Positions 37,044-47,817 are shown, counted from the first letter of the stretch. The stretch: 50,350 nt of DNA from Oscillospiraceae bacterium (GCA_015067245.1 SVMV01000002.1:1-50350); one strand, 5' to 3'. Translations and numbers: made by a program. The notes: a model not told the origin generated them from the sequence alone.

Positions 37044-38405
37044 TTGAAACAGGATTTTCTCACAGGCAGTCCGGGCAGGACAGTGCTGATTTTTGCAATA
37101 CCAATGCTTATAGGCAATATATTTCAGCAGTTGTACAGTACAGTAGATACCATTATAGTTGGTAATTTTGTAGGTAAAAATGCTGTTGCTGCAGTTGGTG
37201 GTTCATTCAGCATTCAGTTCCTTGTTTTATCACTGGCAGTGGGTTTTACAACAGGCATGAGTGTTGTTATATCACAGCTGTATGGGGCAAAGGAATACAA
37301 CAGGCTAAAAAAAGCTTTTTCCACAAGTGCAATCTTCTCAGTTGGCCTTTCTGTAGTATTAGGTGTTTTAGGTATTCTGGTTATAAATCCGCTGCTTACA
37401 TATATGCTGCAGACACCTGCAGAAATATATAAGGATTCCTACACATATTTATTTATCACCTTTGTAGGTTATCCGTTTACGGTTATATACAATATGTATG
37501 CAGCAGTATTGCGTGCAGTTGGCGACAGTAAAACCCCATTGTATTTTCTTATACTTTCAGCTGTTACAAATATTGTTCTTGACCTTTTATTTGTTGTCCA
37601 GTTTGATATGGGCGTTGCTGGTGTTGCAATTGCAACAATGATTGCACAGGCTTTAAGCTGCGTATGCTGTCATATATATGTTGGCAAAAAATATGAGATT
37701 TTCAAACTTACCAGAGATACAGTTATTTTTGATGTGGATTTGCTTAAAGGTATTATAAAATATGGTGTACCGTCAGCAATCCAGCAGTCCGTATTGTCTC
37801 TTAACTTTATGGTGGTACAGCGTTTTGTAAATTTCTTTGGCGCAGATATGACTGCCGCATTCAGTGTTGTAAATAAGATTGAAAATTTTGTTACAATGCC
37901 GCAGATGAATCTTGCAATGGCGCTTTCCATGTTTGCAGGGCAAAATATCGGCGCAGGTGAAGAAAATAGAGCAAAGCAGGGTGTTACGGATGTGCTTAAA
38001 ATGCAGGCAGCATTTTGGCTGGTTATCCTTTTTGTTCTGCCAATGGTTGCAGGTACTCTTATCAGGCTGTTTGGTATGGGCGATGATGCCCATGTTATGG
38101 CAATAGGGGTGGAAGCAATCAGGCTCTGCTCCAAACTTTATATTCTGTTTGGTGTTATGCAGACTTTATCCAACTTCCTGCGTGGTGTTGGAGATGCAAA
38201 ATTCTCTATGCTTACCACTATATGCATGATTTTTATCCGCCTGCCAATTACTTATATACTTGTGCATATAGTTCAGTATGGCGAAATGTCTATCTGGCTT
38301 GGCATGGGTATGGGTTGGCTTACAGTTATGACTATGAATATGGTCAGATACATTAAAGGCGGTTGGCGCGGTAAAGCATTTGTGCAGGCAAAAAAAGATA
38401 ATTAG
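37044..38405 (+). CDS. MATE family efflux transporter (TTG start)
   Basis: 453 aa; TGSPGRTVLIFAIPMLIGNIFQQLYSTVDTIIVGNFVGKNAVAAVG. Confidence 0.93.
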   Translation: MKQDFLTGSPGRTVLIFAIPMLIGNIFQQLYSTVDTIIVGNFVGKNAVAAVGGSFSIQFLVLSLAVGFTTGMSVVISQLYGAKEYNRLKKAFSTSAIFSVGLSVVLGVLGILVINPLLTYMLQTPAEIYKDSYTYLFITFVGYPFTVIYNMYAAVLRAVGDSKTPLYFLILSAVTNIVLDLLFVVQFDMGVAGVAIATMIAQALSCVCCHIYVGKKYEIFKLTRDTVIFDVDLLKGIIKYGVPSAIQQSVLSLNFMVVQRFVNFFGADMTAAFSVVNKIENFVTMPQMNLAMALSMFAGQNIGAGEENRAKQGVTDVLKMQAAFWLVILFVLPMVAGTLIRLFGMGDDAHVMAIGVEAIRLCSKLYILFGVMQTLSNFLRGVGDAKFSMLTTICMIFIRLPITYILVHIVQYGEMSIWLGMGMGWLTVMTMNMVRYIKGGWRGKAFVQAKKDN

Positions 38406-38416
38406 GAGATGCAGAT

Positions 38417-39745
38417 ATGAACATTGAATATCAGCAGCTAAAAGAATATTTAAAAAAAGCTGAATTGGGCAGTTTTCTTATAGTTCCGTTAAAATACAGC
38501 AATGATAATTTTTCTGCTGACTGGCTTGAAAACAATTCAGAACGTATACCTTTTACAACAACAGATATCAACGAATCTGTAAAGCAGACTATAAATGCAG
38601 AAAATACTGCAAATGTAGTTATACATTACAAATTAAACAAAAATATTCTTTATAAAAACATATTTGGAAAGCACAAGACGGCAGATGAAAAACTGGTATT
38701 ATGGGTATCTGAAAATGATAAAAACGAAAAATCTGATAGCGAGCCGATAGAAATAACAGACCTTGATATTTATATTTTTCACACACAGGTTGCGTTTTTA
38801 AGTGTTGGTATAAGGTATAATAAAATGAATGTGCTCAACACAATATGCAATCTGGGATACGCAAAAAGGATATCATCATATTACTGTGAAAAGGAAGATG
38901 GTGAAATTTGCAGATTTGACCTTGAAAAAGAAATAAAGGATATCTGCTCTTTTGCGGGGCTGCAAATTTTTCTTGAAAGCGATTGTTCTATATTTTTAGA
39001 TTCGTATATTTTTACGGTTGCTATGATTGAAAAACGTTTTAAAAATCTTGAAACAATTCGGCAGGCAACCTTTAACCTGCATCTTATGCAGGAGTTGGAG
39101 AATCCTGTAGAAGACGAATCGGAAGAAGATATAAATTATGTGTATGCAGTAAAGGCCCAAAGCCTTGGTTCATACAGATGGGGATGTTGTGTTACAAGCC
39201 AGACAATGTCGTACATAGTGGCAGACAGCGATATGAATATTACAGCAGAAATGGCTGAGCAGCTGGAAAGCAATGTAACGGTAATTCTGCTTGCACTTTA
39301 TCAGAAGTACACCTGCTTAAGATTTCGCGAATTGCTTGCAATAACCGATAAAAGAAAAATAGACCGCCTTAAAATGCTTAAAAGACAGATGCTGGAATTT
39401 AAAGCTTATGGCACAATAACTCCTGCAAATCTTTCGCGTTGGCATAATGTAAAACAGATATATAAGCATATTCTTGAAACCAACGAGATTAATCAGGCTG
39501 TGGAAAATATAGGCATTACACTGGATATTCTGGCAGAGCACCAGAAAGAGCTGGAAAATGACAGAAGCAGCAAAATAATGGGACTGATAACACTGTTTGG
39601 TGTTGTATCCATTCCTGCGTCGGTGTTAAGTATAATAGATTATCTGGCAGGGGGCAGCCTTGTAAGTGTTTATGCCGCAATAATAACCATTTTATCAATG
39701 GGTATAATTATTGTTCTTATGCTTTTGCAAAATAAAAAAGAATAA
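38417..39745 (+). CDS. Hypothetical protein: large soluble domain with two C-terminal TM helices
   Basis: 442 aa, SD-preceded, 11 nt after MATE gene; C-terminal IMGLITLFGVVSIPASVLSII ... YAAIITILSMGIIIVLMLL. Confidence 0.7.
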   Translation: MNIEYQQLKEYLKKAELGSFLIVPLKYSNDNFSADWLENNSERIPFTTTDINESVKQTINAENTANVVIHYKLNKNILYKNIFGKHKTADEKLVLWVSENDKNEKSDSEPIEITDLDIYIFHTQVAFLSVGIRYNKMNVLNTICNLGYAKRISSYYCEKEDGEICRFDLEKEIKDICSFAGLQIFLESDCSIFLDSYIFTVAMIEKRFKNLETIRQATFNLHLMQELENPVEDESEEDINYVYAVKAQSLGSYRWGCCVTSQTMSYIVADSDMNITAEMAEQLESNVTVILLALYQKYTCLRFRELLAITDKRKIDRLKMLKRQMLEFKAYGTITPANLSRWHNVKQIYKHILETNEINQAVENIGITLDILAEHQKELENDRSSKIMGLITLFGVVSIPASVLSIIDYLAGGSLVSVYAAIITILSMGIIIVLMLLQNKKE

Positions 39746-39766
39746 TCAAAACTTAAATAACAAAAA

Positions 39767-39803
39767 CAGTGGGCTATCTAACAGGATAACCCACTGCTTT
39801 TTT
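39767..39803. terminator. Terminator between convergent genes
   Basis: CAGTGGGCTATC-TAACAG-GATAACCCACTG with one mismatch, then CTTTTTT. Confidence 0.8.
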
Positions 39804-39811
39804 GTTAATCT

Positions 39812-41596
39812 TTAATTCTCGTCAAAAACTACATCTTCAAAATCCAGTTCTTCAAAGTTGCCCATTGCAGTAAATTCTGCAATTTCTTCTTCACTGTAGA
39901 TAAACGGTACCATAGTATACTGGCCGTCAACTATAAATACCTGGCATCTGTCGTTCATAGTAAGATAATAAGTGTCGCGGAAAATTCTTTCTTCAAATAC
40001 ATAAAGAAGATTATTATATTCGCCAGCTTCAAACAGGTTTTCTTCATTTTCTGCAATAGCATATCGCTCGTGATAGTTAAATCTTGCACAGAAGCAGCTG
40101 TTTATGTGTTTGTTATATGTGCCGCACATAGAAGCAAGGTCAATCATACCATTGCCAAAAAGTGGGGCGTGCACATCTCCAACTTCCATAACTCCGTCAA
40201 CCTTCTGTACAGCGTCTTCCCAGAAAGGATGCTGTGCCTCCATAGCTCTGTACTGACGGTTTTCAGTGGAAAAATTATAGAAATAATCGTGTTTTTCTTT
40301 AAGGACACCGCTCAAATCGTAAATCTGCAAAAGCATAAGAGGAACTATAACTGCGCAGGCGATTTTTGGATTTTTAACCGCTATATATATTCCGTAAAGA
40401 GCAAGTAAAAATACAAGATAGAACAGCATCCATCCAAAACGGCCTGTTGCACGGAACATACCAAATAAAAGCTGAAGCTTTTCGCTGTAAGGTATTGCTA
40501 AAAGCAATTGGCCATCCCAATAGACTGCGTTGCTGAAAGCAAAGACAGTAAGACAGGCAGTTGAAAAGATAATGCCAAAATGATTAATAAAAGATTTGGC
40601 AGCAGTTTTAAACTGGGTGATAATTACAGCAGAAAGGCTTAGTGCAGCCGCAGCTATAACACCAACCCCCAGATAGTTAAAGCCCTCATTCTGTCCGCCA
40701 AAATAAGCTCGGTCAGAAATAAGCTGTGACCAGTTGTTTGCACCTTCAAAATGTGGGCTGACAGGGTTTATATAACTGTTAAGGTTCATACTGAAATAAC
40801 CATAGCCAACAGCACCAAGTACCTCACCACTTGTAAAGGCACCAATGCAGTAACCAACGCCTAAAGTTATAACAATGCTAAAAATAATGTTAAACCAAGG
40901 CTTCCACCAATTTCTGCCGATAATAAAATCTTCCACTGCAAATGCAAACATAATTGCAAAGGTAAATGGCAAAAAATATGGATGAATGGTAATTGCCAAA
41001 GCATTTATAATGTAAAACGGAATGTAGCTCCACTTTGTTTTTCTGCGGTTTTTAAAATAGTAGTAAAGGGCAGAAAGAATAAGAAAATGCGCTGCAAGTG
41101 CACAGTGACGGAAAGAGCGTTCAATCAAAACAGGGGAAAGGCTGAACAGCAATGCGCCAATAGAACAGTAAACTTTACATTCGGCAAACAAAGATGTAAG
41201 CAAGGCCCCAAAAACACCCTGCAAAACAAAACAAAGCATAACAAATATGCCGAAATATTGAAAAGTCTGTGGTAAAATGCCGCTTATAGCTTTAAAAAAT
41301 ATGGCAAACAACGGTATAGAGTCGGTATAGGAAACACTGTTGCCGTACGGATATTCAATATGAGAACCAACACCCAAAGGAAAAGACCATGGGCTGTTGC
41401 GGAACAATTTCCAGCCTGCATAGTGCTGGGCAACATCCTTTTCCAGATAACCGCTCAACACAAAAGTATCATTTGTAGGATTAAGCGGTGCCAATCCGTA
41501 AATTGCAAGAAATACAATCAGACCAATCAAGCCGCCCAGAACAGCAGTTATAAGCTTGTCATTGTTTTTTATATTGTTAAGGTTAATATCGTCCAC
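39812..41596 (-). CDS. Polytopic membrane protein (DUF6311-like, glycosyltransferase-like topology)
   Basis: 594 aa; GSHIEYPYGNSVSYTDSIPLFA, many TMs, C-terminal soluble domain. Confidence 0.65.
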   Translation of the reverse strand: MDDINLNNIKNNDKLITAVLGGLIGLIVFLAIYGLAPLNPTNDTFVLSGYLEKDVAQHYAGWKLFRNSPWSFPLGVGSHIEYPYGNSVSYTDSIPLFAIFFKAISGILPQTFQYFGIFVMLCFVLQGVFGALLTSLFAECKVYCSIGALLFSLSPVLIERSFRHCALAAHFLILSALYYYFKNRRKTKWSYIPFYIINALAITIHPYFLPFTFAIMFAFAVEDFIIGRNWWKPWFNIIFSIVITLGVGYCIGAFTSGEVLGAVGYGYFSMNLNSYINPVSPHFEGANNWSQLISDRAYFGGQNEGFNYLGVGVIAAAALSLSAVIITQFKTAAKSFINHFGIIFSTACLTVFAFSNAVYWDGQLLLAIPYSEKLQLLFGMFRATGRFGWMLFYLVFLLALYGIYIAVKNPKIACAVIVPLMLLQIYDLSGVLKEKHDYFYNFSTENRQYRAMEAQHPFWEDAVQKVDGVMEVGDVHAPLFGNGMIDLASMCGTYNKHINSCFCARFNYHERYAIAENEENLFEAGEYNNLLYVFEERIFRDTYYLTMNDRCQVFIVDGQYTMVPFIYSEEEIAEFTAMGNFEELDFEDVVFDEN

Positions 41597-41769
41597 AACC
41601 TTTCTTGTATATAATTATAAAAATTATATCATAAACAGTATATTAAAACAAGAAAAGTGTTGCTTTATCGGTTTTGTTTTGTTAAGGCAATAACACTTTT
41701 ACTATTGTTGAATTTTGTACTGCATTTTGATATTATATTAAAAAAATAATCTGAAATTAAGGTGATAAA

Positions 41770-42297
41770 ATGAATGTAAAGTTAATTAAGCTGACAAAAG
41801 AATATTACAGTCAATTATCAGAAATGATTGACGAATGGAAATTGGATCAGGAAATTAATCATACAAATCATGCACCTTGGGCGATATTCAAAAACGATTA
41901 TCATGACTTTGAATATTATTTGGATAATCTGGAAATTAATGAACCCAAAGACGGCAAAGTACCCGATTCGGTGTTTTTCTTATTGGATGTTGAACGAAAT
42001 GTTTTGCTGGGAGCTGTAAACATCCGACATTACTTAAATGATTTTCTGTTGCAGTACGGAGGACATATCGGAGACGGAATCAGACCTTCTGAAAGAGGGA
42101 AAGGGTATGCCACTGAAATGATACGTTTGGCTTTGCAGGAATGCACAAAACTTGGGATAGACAGAGTTTTGATGGTCTGTGATAAATCTAACATTGCATC
42201 TGCCAGAACTATTATAAAAAACGGTGGGATACTGGAAAATGAATATGCTGACGAAAAGGGGCAAATTCAACAGAGATATTGGATTGAAATAGTTTAG
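41770..42297 (+). CDS. GNAT family N-acetyltransferase
   Basis: 175 aa; GDGIRPSERGKGYATEMIRLALQECTKLGIDRVLMVCDKSNIASARTIIKNGG. Confidence 0.92.
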   Translation: MNVKLIKLTKEYYSQLSEMIDEWKLDQEINHTNHAPWAIFKNDYHDFEYYLDNLEINEPKDGKVPDSVFFLLDVERNVLLGAVNIRHYLNDFLLQYGGHIGDGIRPSERGKGYATEMIRLALQECTKLGIDRVLMVCDKSNIASARTIIKNGGILENEYADEKGQIQQRYWIEIV

Positions 42298-42353
42298 CTG
42301 GTATTACAATCAATGTTTTACCGAGAATATCCATAAATTCGGGTGGTATTACA

Positions 42354-43277
42354 ATGAAAGAAAAATTGCCAAAAATACTTAATATACTTTCTTTTGCTAT
42401 GCTTGTTGTATGTTTGGTTAAAATAACATGGATGGAAAATGATATACAAAATCTGCGCAATACTGTAAATAACAACCACAGCATGCTGCAGAACAGTATT
42501 GCCAATATAAGCAGCGATGTACGATATGAATTGGAGCAGGCAAATAACCTTCTTAGTGACAGCGGGTGGGATATAGGCAATCTTAACGTAGAAGATAAAA
42601 CCGCAACCATAAATTGTTATGTGGTGCCAAAGGAGTATAACCCACAAAAGACTGCTGCTATATTGATTTGCAATGAAAAAGAGTTTCCTATGATACTGGA
42701 AAATGGCAGATATACAGCAGAAATCATTATACCTGTTTTCGAGCAGAGTGTAATAAATAATGTTCAGTTTTCAGAAGAAGGCACAATCCGCACTCAGCAG
42801 CTTAACTGGGGAATAAATCCAAGATACGATATGGTGCCTGCAGCTTATATAAACTATTCTGGTGAACGCCGACAAAACTATAAAGGCGAAAGCATTACAA
42901 GAAGTTACAGCGGTTGGATTGAGATTGATTTTGAACACAAAGGATTTACAAAAATAAATAACGATGCAGAAGTTGTATATCTTATAAACGGCAAAGAAGA
43001 GTGGAGATATAGCCCTATCCTTGAAGAACAGTACAGCGATGAATACATCTCTCATTGTATAGCAGAAATCAAGCAGAGCTTTGAAATAAAAAGAGGCGAT
43101 ACCATTGAAATGTATGTACAGTTTACCGACAGTAACGGCTGGAAATATCTCTGTGTACTTGAGGATACAACTATAGGAGAAAAGGGCAATCCTATACATA
43201 ACCGTGAACATTATCAGTCCGAAGCAGATATTTATGATGCAGACGGAAATCTGATTTTTCAGCCATATAAGTATTAG
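42354..43277 (+). CDS. Hypothetical membrane-anchored protein
   Basis: 307 aa; N-terminal TM plus coiled coil, then beta-rich region; no clear family. Confidence 0.6.
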   Translation: MKEKLPKILNILSFAMLVVCLVKITWMENDIQNLRNTVNNNHSMLQNSIANISSDVRYELEQANNLLSDSGWDIGNLNVEDKTATINCYVVPKEYNPQKTAAILICNEKEFPMILENGRYTAEIIIPVFEQSVINNVQFSEEGTIRTQQLNWGINPRYDMVPAAYINYSGERRQNYKGESITRSYSGWIEIDFEHKGFTKINNDAEVVYLINGKEEWRYSPILEEQYSDEYISHCIAEIKQSFEIKRGDTIEMYVQFTDSNGWKYLCVLEDTTIGEKGNPIHNREHYQSEADIYDADGNLIFQPYKY

Positions 43278-43305
43278 CTGATAATTTATCGGTTACAAAC
43301 AATTA

Positions 43306-43346
43306 AAAAGCACAGACATCTGTAAATACAGCATTGTCTGTGCTTT
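43306..43346. terminator. Terminator between convergent genes
   Basis: AAAAGCACAGACA ... TGTCTGTGCTTTT. Confidence 0.75.
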
Positions 43347-43370
43347 TGCGTTTAATATATTAGATTTGTA

Positions 43371-43874
43371 TTATTCAGTTCTGTCATCTATGCCGTTGCC
43401 GTCAAAGTCGGGCACAAGGGAAGGACCAAAGGAATCTGCACCGTTATTATCCATATCAAACATTGGCGCAGGGCCTCCGCCCATAAGTTCGGATGTGCGC
43501 ACACCATTTTCTCTGCGTGCAACCTCAACAGACTGAGAAAGAACGTCCTTTACTTTTTTTGCGTTTTTGATGTGGTCAAGGTGTATTTCAGGTACAGAAG
43601 CATCATTGGAAACTATCCTCAAAGTGCCTGTACCGCCAATGCGCTCAATCAGTGACTGTGTATATGTAACATCTTTAACACGGTAAAGGCGTATTTCTTC
43701 TTCTTTTTTGTTCAGGAACCCTGTAGAAATAACAAGGCGGGAAGGGGTTAATTCGTATTTTGTAAAGGTCCATGGCAATGCAAAAATGGTAATGCGTTTG
43801 CGGTCCATCCATATAATTGGTTCTTCTTCCATAGCAACACGTATATCACCGCATTTAATTTTTTTATCTTCCAT
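43371..43874 (-). CDS. Bacterial PH-domain protein with acidic D-x-D-x-N-G C-terminal repeats
   Basis: YELTPSRLVISTGFLNKKEEEIRLYRVKDVTYTQSLIERIGGTGTLRI (bPH2-like) followed by FDMDNNGADSFGPSLVPDFDGNGIDDRTE. ATG 43874 after GGAGG. Confidence 0.8.
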   Translation of the reverse strand: MEDKKIKCGDIRVAMEEEPIIWMDRKRITIFALPWTFTKYELTPSRLVISTGFLNKKEEEIRLYRVKDVTYTQSLIERIGGTGTLRIVSNDASVPEIHLDHIKNAKKVKDVLSQSVEVARRENGVRTSELMGGGPAPMFDMDNNGADSFGPSLVPDFDGNGIDDRTE

Positions 43875-44071
43875 AAACAAACCTCCTTTTAATACAAAAA
43901 CATTGTCTGCAATCTATATGTACTTAATCTGATTTAATTATAATAAAAACGGTTTAAAATAGCAAATATATAATATGGTTTTTCATACTAATTACACAAA
44001 TAAAATAATTGACTTAATGTGTGAAAATATATATAATTAAATGTACTGTTTATTTTAATATGGAGGAAAAT

Positions 44072-46408
44072 ATGAAAAGAAGAGGCAAATCTATATTTTT
44101 TATAGTTGCTGCTCTTATCTTCGCTTTGACATATACAGCATTCTTCGGAATCAAGCAGGTATATGGCGACACAGAAACCGTATGGTTTAAAGGCGCAAGC
44201 GATATAAGATTTGGTATTGACATCAAAGGCGGTGTAGATGCTACATTTATGCCTGCAGACGGTCAGGATGCTACAGATGAAGAACTGGATGCAGCCGAAT
44301 CCGTTATCAAACTTCGTCTTGTTGGTCTTAATATCACAGACTACGAAGTTTATACAGACTACAACAAAGACAGAATTATCGTTCGTTTCCCTTGGAAAGA
44401 AGGCGAAAAAGACTTTAATCCTGAACACGCAATCAACGAAATCGGTGCTTCTGCAGTACTCACATTCCGTGAAGGCTATGGTGACGGACTGCCAGTGGAT
44501 GAAACTGCCGACACAATTGTTCTTGTAGGTGAAGATGTTAAAAGAGCATCTGCAGGTGCACAGCAGGATTCTGTAACAGGTCAGGTTGAATATGTTGTTC
44601 AGCTTGAGCTCACAACGGAAGGTGCAACAAAATTTGCAGCTTCCACCACAGAACTTGCACAGACAAAAGAAGTGATTTCTATCTGGATGGACGAAGAATG
44701 TATCTCCGCCCCAACAGTTCAGACAGCTATTACAGACGGTAACGCAATTATCACAGGCAGCTTTGATGCAGAAAGTGCAGCAGACCTTGCAAACAAAATC
44801 AATGCAGGTTCTTTGCCATTTGACCTTTCCGCAGAAAGCTTTTCCACAATCAGTCCAACACTCGGCGCATCCAGCCTTGATGTAATGGTAAAAGCGGGTA
44901 TAATTGCATTCCTTTTGGTTGCTGCATATATCATTGCTCTTTATAAACTTCCAGGTGTTATTGCAACAATTGCTCTGCTTGGTCAGGTTGCAACAACATT
45001 GGCTTGCGTTTCCGGTTTCTTCCCAGATGTTAACAGCTTTACACTTACACTGCCTGGTATTGCAGGTATTATCCTTGCAATGGGTATGGGTGTTGACGCA
45101 AACGTTATCACATTTGAAAGAATTAAAGAAGAACTCCGCGATGGCAACGGCCTTGACGAGGCACTCACAAACGGCTTCAAACGCGGTCTTGCTCCAATCA
45201 TCGACGGTAACATCACAGTTGTTATTGTAGCAGCTGTGCTCATCGGTGCATTTGGCCCAACAGACGGTATATTTGCAAAAATCTTTACACCAATCTTCTT
45301 TGCATTTGGTCCAGCAACAGCAGGTGCTATCTACTCTTTCGGTTATACACTGCTTATCGGTGTTATCATGAACTTTGTATACGGCATCGTTGCAACAAGA
45401 CTTATGCTCAGAAGTGTTTCCAAAATGAACATGTTCCGCAACCCTGCTTTGTATGGTGCTAAAAAATCCTACAAGGCAAAGAAAATGTTCAACTTTATCG
45501 GTAACAGCAAAAAATTCTACATTGGTTCTGTTGCACTTATTGCAGTTATCTTTATCTACAGCGCAATCGCAGGCGTTTCTATGGACATTCAGTTCAAAGG
45601 CGGTGCATTGCTGACATACGGATACGAAAACGAAATTTCTGTATCTGATATTGAAAATGATTTTAAATCAATCCTTGGTGATGAGCTTACTGTTCAGCAG
45701 GGTACAAATATGGCAACAGGCAAAGACACACTTACTGTATCAATGCCTGGCGAACAGACAGTTACAACCGATGAGCTTGCAGAAATTGATGCAATGCTCA
45801 GCGAAAAATATACTTCCAACAACGTTGAACAGCTGGAGGTAAGCAACGTAAACCCAACAATTGGTAAAGAATTCTTTGCCAAGAGTTTGGTAGGTCTTGT
45901 TGCAGCATGCGTGCTTATTCTTATCTATGTTGCAATCCGTTTCAGAAGAATCGGCGGTCTTGCAGCAGGCTCCACAGCTATCGTTGCACTTATTCACGAC
46001 CTTATCATTATCTTTGGTGTATTTGCAATCTGCCGCTTTACAATTAACGGCAACTTTATTGCAGCATTGCTTACAATTCTTGGCTACTCTGTAAACGATA
46101 CAGTTGTTATCTACGACCGTGTAAGAGAAAACAAAGCCATGCACCCATCCATGAGACATGACCAGCTGGTTAACCTCAGTATCAACCAGTCTCTTGTACG
46201 TTCAATCAACACAACAATTTCCACACTCATTGCTCTTGGCACTGTTTGTGTAGTTGCATTTGTTGCTGGCCTTACAAGCATTGTTACATTTGCATTCCCA
46301 CTTGCATTGGGCATGGTTTCTGGTGTTTACTCTACAATCTGCATTGCAGGTCCACTTTGGGTAGACTACGAAAAGAGAAAAGCTTCCAAAGTAAAAGCAG
46401 AAGAATAA
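44072..46408 (+). CDS. secDF: Fused protein translocase SecDF
   Basis: SecD-type (FGIDIKGGVDATF, GMGVDANVITFERIKEE) and SecF-type (MDIQFKGGALLTY, GYSVNDTVVIYDRVREN) halves. Start ATG 44072 after GGAGG. Confidence 0.95.
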   Translation: MKRRGKSIFFIVAALIFALTYTAFFGIKQVYGDTETVWFKGASDIRFGIDIKGGVDATFMPADGQDATDEELDAAESVIKLRLVGLNITDYEVYTDYNKDRIIVRFPWKEGEKDFNPEHAINEIGASAVLTFREGYGDGLPVDETADTIVLVGEDVKRASAGAQQDSVTGQVEYVVQLELTTEGATKFAASTTELAQTKEVISIWMDEECISAPTVQTAITDGNAIITGSFDAESAADLANKINAGSLPFDLSAESFSTISPTLGASSLDVMVKAGIIAFLLVAAYIIALYKLPGVIATIALLGQVATTLACVSGFFPDVNSFTLTLPGIAGIILAMGMGVDANVITFERIKEELRDGNGLDEALTNGFKRGLAPIIDGNITVVIVAAVLIGAFGPTDGIFAKIFTPIFFAFGPATAGAIYSFGYTLLIGVIMNFVYGIVATRLMLRSVSKMNMFRNPALYGAKKSYKAKKMFNFIGNSKKFYIGSVALIAVIFIYSAIAGVSMDIQFKGGALLTYGYENEISVSDIENDFKSILGDELTVQQGTNMATGKDTLTVSMPGEQTVTTDELAEIDAMLSEKYTSNNVEQLEVSNVNPTIGKEFFAKSLVGLVAACVLILIYVAIRFRRIGGLAAGSTAIVALIHDLIIIFGVFAICRFTINGNFIAALLTILGYSVNDTVVIYDRVRENKAMHPSMRHDQLVNLSINQSLVRSINTTISTLIALGTVCVVAFVAGLTSIVTFAFPLALGMVSGVYSTICIAGPLWVDYEKRKASKVKAEE

Positions 46409-46414
46409 AAAAAG

Positions 46415-46447
46415 AAATGGAAATCTCATCTTGAGGTTTCCATTTTT
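46415..46447 (+). terminator. Intrinsic terminator after secDF
   Basis: AAATGGAAATCTCA ... TGAGGTTTCCATTTTTT. Confidence 0.8.
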
Positions 46448-46489
46448 TAAAATAAAGTATATTATAATAACAGTAAAGAGGTGATATCT

Positions 46490-47269
46490 TTGAAAATCGG
46501 TATTTCTACAGGCTGCTTTTTTCCGCAGGAAACTTTGCAGGCACTGGAAAGGGCGGGCAAACTGGGTGTAAAATATCTGGAAATATTTTTCAATACCCAC
46601 AGCGAATTAAAGGAAGAATATCTTTTAAAAATTAAAGAGATTACTCAAAAATACGGTATGCAGGTTGTTTCGATACACCCATATACATCTGCCATAGAAA
46701 GCTTTATGTTTTTTTCGAAATTTGATTACAAGCTTAATGACAGTGTTGAATTGTACGAAGCTTATTTTAAAGCCTGCAATATTCTTGGCTGTAAATATGT
46801 TGTTATGCACGGATGTCTGCTGGCCTATGATTTTATGGATATGAAAACATACTGTAACAACGTTAATAAGCTTTCCCGAAGAGCCAGAGAATATGGCGTA
46901 TATATTTCTCAGGAAAATGTATATAACTTTAAATGCGGATATATAAAAAATATAGAAGAATTTTTAAAATATGCTGATAAAGATATAAAATTTACCTTTG
47001 ATATCAAGCAGGCAGTAAAAGCAAGACAAAGCATATATAAAATTCTGGACCTTACAAAAGACCGAATAAGCCATGTACACATTAGCGATTATACAGGCAG
47101 AAAACACAGCCTTGTTCCTTTTGACGGAAACTTTAATTTTGACAGATTTTTCAGATATATAAACAATAATACAACAGCAGAGGCTGCCTTGGTGGAACTT
47201 TATTCACCAGTTATAAAAGATGATATACAGATTGCAAATGCGTTGCAGAAACTGAAAAAATATGAGTAA
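46490..47269 (+). CDS. Sugar phosphate isomerase/epimerase (xylose isomerase-like TIM barrel), TTG start
   Basis: LKIGISTGCFFPQETLQALERAGKLGVKYLEIFFNT ... ISQENVYNF ... DIKQAVKA ... ISHVHISDY. Confidence 0.85.
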   Translation: MKIGISTGCFFPQETLQALERAGKLGVKYLEIFFNTHSELKEEYLLKIKEITQKYGMQVVSIHPYTSAIESFMFFSKFDYKLNDSVELYEAYFKACNILGCKYVVMHGCLLAYDFMDMKTYCNNVNKLSRRAREYGVYISQENVYNFKCGYIKNIEEFLKYADKDIKFTFDIKQAVKARQSIYKILDLTKDRISHVHISDYTGRKHSLVPFDGNFNFDRFFRYINNNTTAEAALVELYSPVIKDDIQIANALQKLKKYE

Positions 47270-47338
47270 AATACTTGAATAAAAGGTACAAAAATTATAT
47301 ACTAAAACATATATTTAACAAATTGCGGGGGTTCAGTT

Positions 47339-47803
47339 ATGAAATGTCCATTTTGCGGAAATACAGACAGCAAGGTTATAGATTCCAGACCAACAGAAGA
47401 TAATCAGAGAATACGTCGCCGCAGAGAATGTATGTCCTGTCAAAAACGTTTTACAACATTTGAAATTGTAGAACTTACGCCTATTATGGTTATAAAAAAA
47501 GATGGTTCTATACAGGCATTTAACCGTGATAAAATCTTGTCAGGCATGATTAAATCCTGCGAAAAACGCCCTGTATCCACACAGGATCTGGAAAAAGCGG
47601 CAGATAATATTGAATACAAACTTGTAAACAGTCTTAAAACAGAAGTTTCTTCTATAGAAATCGGAGAAATGGTTATGGAAGAACTTAAAAAACTGGATGA
47701 AGTTGCATATGTTCGCTTTGCATCGGTATACCGCCAGTTCAGTGACATAAACACATTCTTTGAAGAATTAAGCGAACTGCTTAAAAAGAAAACAGATAAT
47801 TAA
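47339..47803 (+). CDS. nrdR: Transcriptional repressor NrdR
   Basis: [42 protein letters not shown] zinc ribbon plus ATP-cone. Confidence 0.97.
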   Translation: MKCPFCGNTDSKVIDSRPTEDNQRIRRRRECMSCQKRFTTFEIVELTPIMVIKKDGSIQAFNRDKILSGMIKSCEKRPVSTQDLEKAADNIEYKLVNSLKTEVSSIEIGEMVMEELKKLDEVAYVRFASVYRQFSDINTFFEELSELLKKKTDN

Positions 47804-47817
47804 TTATATAAAATGAT

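Noticed and set aside
41653-41700. AAAAGTGTT...AACACTTTT inverted repeat
   Set aside because: Short stem with large loop and bulge between divergent genes; not distinguishable from chance or a weak terminator.
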